11,567 nucleotides of DNA, taken from Planctomycetaceae bacterium (lineage in GTDB: Bacteria; Planctomycetota; Planctomycetia; Planctomycetales; Planctomycetaceae). A model generated the notes under the pieces. That model was not told the origin of the DNA and searched no databases. It was given only the letters and a program-made list of their open reading frames with translations. Both the position numbers and the translations under genes were made by a program. The DNA is taken from NCBI GenBank assembly GCA_020426085.1, contig JAGQQP010000069.1, positions 1-11,567 of the forward strand, written 5' to 3'. This document shows positions 10,427 to 11,567 of the stretch, in pieces (the first letter of the stretch is position 1; the number at the start of each line of letters is the position of its first letter).

Positions 10427-11567
10427 TTACTGTTTCAGATCCGCCGATTCCGGATTCTGTTCGGGATCGAGTGCTTTCAGTTCGATGCCCATCATCTTCA
10501 TCAGTTCTAATGCGTTGCTATGCTCCACAATGCCGGGACGCATCCGGTAATCAAAGGTCATTTTCCCGTCGATCAACTGATCTTCAAAATGCACATTTTT
10601 CGCCTGAGAACCAAACAGGCTCGTGATTTCAGTCAGTGCCAGATCATGCGTGGTGACGATGCCGATTCCCCCGCGTTCGATCAGCGTTTCAATCACGCTC
10701 TGGGCACCGATCCGTCGATCGTGCGAATTGGTTCCCTGCAGGATTTCATCTAACAGGAACAGGACCGGCTCCGGTGCGTCTGCCAGATGCACGACCGCCG
10801 AAAGTCGCGCCACCGACTGATAAAACAGCGAGGCGCCCTGTTGCAGCGAATCCTGAACCCGCATCGCAGTGCCGGCCTGCATGGGTGTCACCGTCAACCG
10901 GGTTGCCCGGACGGGAGCGCCGGCGAGTGCGAGGACAAAATTGGTCCCCACGGTCCGCATCAGTGTACTTTTGCCGGACATATTGGAACCGCTGATCATC
11001 AGCAGGCGGTGTTCTGAATTCAGCGTGACATCATTGCGGACGACCTGATCGAGGGGAATCAGGGGATGCCCCAGTTCAGTCCCTTCAAATCGCGGGCCCT
11101 CGACGGGATCCGCAATTTCCGGAAAGGGATCTTCGGGATGTTCGTACGCATAACCGGCCAGTGAGCAGAGGGCCTCAAACTCGCCGACCGCCGCCAGCCA
11201 TTCAGGGCAGTGAGGTCCCACGCGCTGCAGCCAGCGTTCGATGGCAAACATGTAATGGAAGGGAATCCCCAGCAGGATGGTCAGCGGAGCCGAAAACTGG
11301 TTGCGAAAACAGTTATTCAGCCCCTGAATGTTCCTTCTGAGCTGGGCGATGCTGCGGGACGGGGGAACGCCGTCTGTCTGTAATGCAGTGATAATGGTCG
11401 TCAAATGCGGAGAATGAAACTCCCGCCGTTCAATCAGCGAAAGCACATCAGACAGCACTGACAGGCCATCGCGGACTTCATCGGTCTGATTCAACAGTTC
11501 GCGAATGCGTGAGCCGATGCAGAATAGCAGGCAGACCTGGATGATGATCGCCACACAGATCGGAGCG
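10427..11567 (-). CDS. MutS-related membrane-associated ATPase, partial
   Basis: The gene runs off the right edge. The frame stays open upstream of the GTG at 11552-11554 to the last base, so that GTG is not a believable start. The product is the C-terminal part (about 380 residues) of a MutS-family P-loop ATPase. Counting from the GTG, Walker A is GSNMSGKST (189-197), then GAPVRATRL (212-220), a D-loop region VQDSLQQGASLFY (233-245), Walker B VLFLLDEILQGTNSHDRR (264-281), and the GIVTTHDLALTEI switch (298-310). A hydrophobic stretch at the left (APICVAIIIQVCLLFCI) and another at about 89-104 suggest membrane helices. No mismatch-recognition domain is visible here. Together with the motif GSNMSGKS in place of GPNMGGKS, this fits the MutS-like proteins with N-terminal membrane segments, whose role is not well defined, rather than repair MutS. 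Confidence 0.85.
   Translation of the reverse strand, partial: APICVAIIIQVCLLFCIGSRIRELLNQTDEVRDGLSVLSDVLSLIERREFHSPHLTTIITALQTDGVPPSRSIAQLRRNIQGLNNCFRNQFSAPLTILLGIPFHYMFAIERWLQRVGPHCPEWLAAVGEFEALCSLAGYAYEHPEDPFPEIADPVEGPRFEGTELGHPLIPLDQVVRNDVTLNSEHRLLMISGSNMSGKSTLMRTVGTNFVLALAGAPVRATRLTVTPMQAGTAMRVQDSLQQGASLFYQSVARLSAVVHLADAPEPVLFLLDEILQGTNSHDRRIGAQSVIETLIERGGIGIVTTHDLALTEITSLFGSQAKNVHFEDQLIDGKMTFDYRMRPGIVEHSNALELMKMMGIELKALDPEQNPESADLKQ

Noticed and set aside
11552..11554. GTG as the start of the MutS-like gene
   Set aside because: The frame remains open and hydrophobic through the window edge, and the protein would lack the rest of its N-terminal region.

Overview
The window looks like a piece of a planctomycete chromosome, perhaps Gimesia-like. 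This rests on the divergent flagellar proteins, the very long FlgL, the ribosomal protein S9 with an extended N-terminus, and the membrane-type MutS-related ATPase. The genus is inference from family recognition, not from any search. Base composition looks moderate and even, and I see no insertion sequence, integrase, tRNA, CRISPR array or phage gene.

Region 1 (1-7369, all + strand) is a flagellar rod, ring and hook-junction operon. It holds the tail of an upstream gene (probably flgA), then flgH (L-ring), flgI (P-ring), a short flgJ (rod-binding domain only), a FlgN-type chaperone, flgK and flgL (the two hook-filament junction proteins). Spacers are 32-138 bp, and the first junction is a TAATG overlap. 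FlgN is the expected export chaperone of FlgK and FlgL, encoded just downstream. FlgL is 753 residues, more than twice the usual size, because about 430 residues of tandem flagellin-hook IN-type modules sit between its conserved helical ends.

Region 2 (7370-7726) has no convincing gene. It holds several inverted repeats and a plausible promoter for the next unit.

Region 3 (7727-8953) is the two-gene ribosomal operon rplM-rpsI (L13, S9), closed by tandem hairpins, the second a strong intrinsic terminator. S9 carries a 50-residue acidic N-terminal extension without a single Lys or Arg.

Region 4 (9070-11567) holds mgtE (CBS-regulated Mg2+ channel, + strand). It converges, with only 10 bp between stop codons, on a MutS-family ATPase on the - strand that runs off the right edge. 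That ATPase belongs to the membrane-associated MutS-like group, not to mismatch-repair MutS.

I do not see a clearly new multi-gene system. The most interesting points are the modular FlgL, the apparent non-lipoprotein FlgH, the acidic S9 tail and the structured leaders and spacers.
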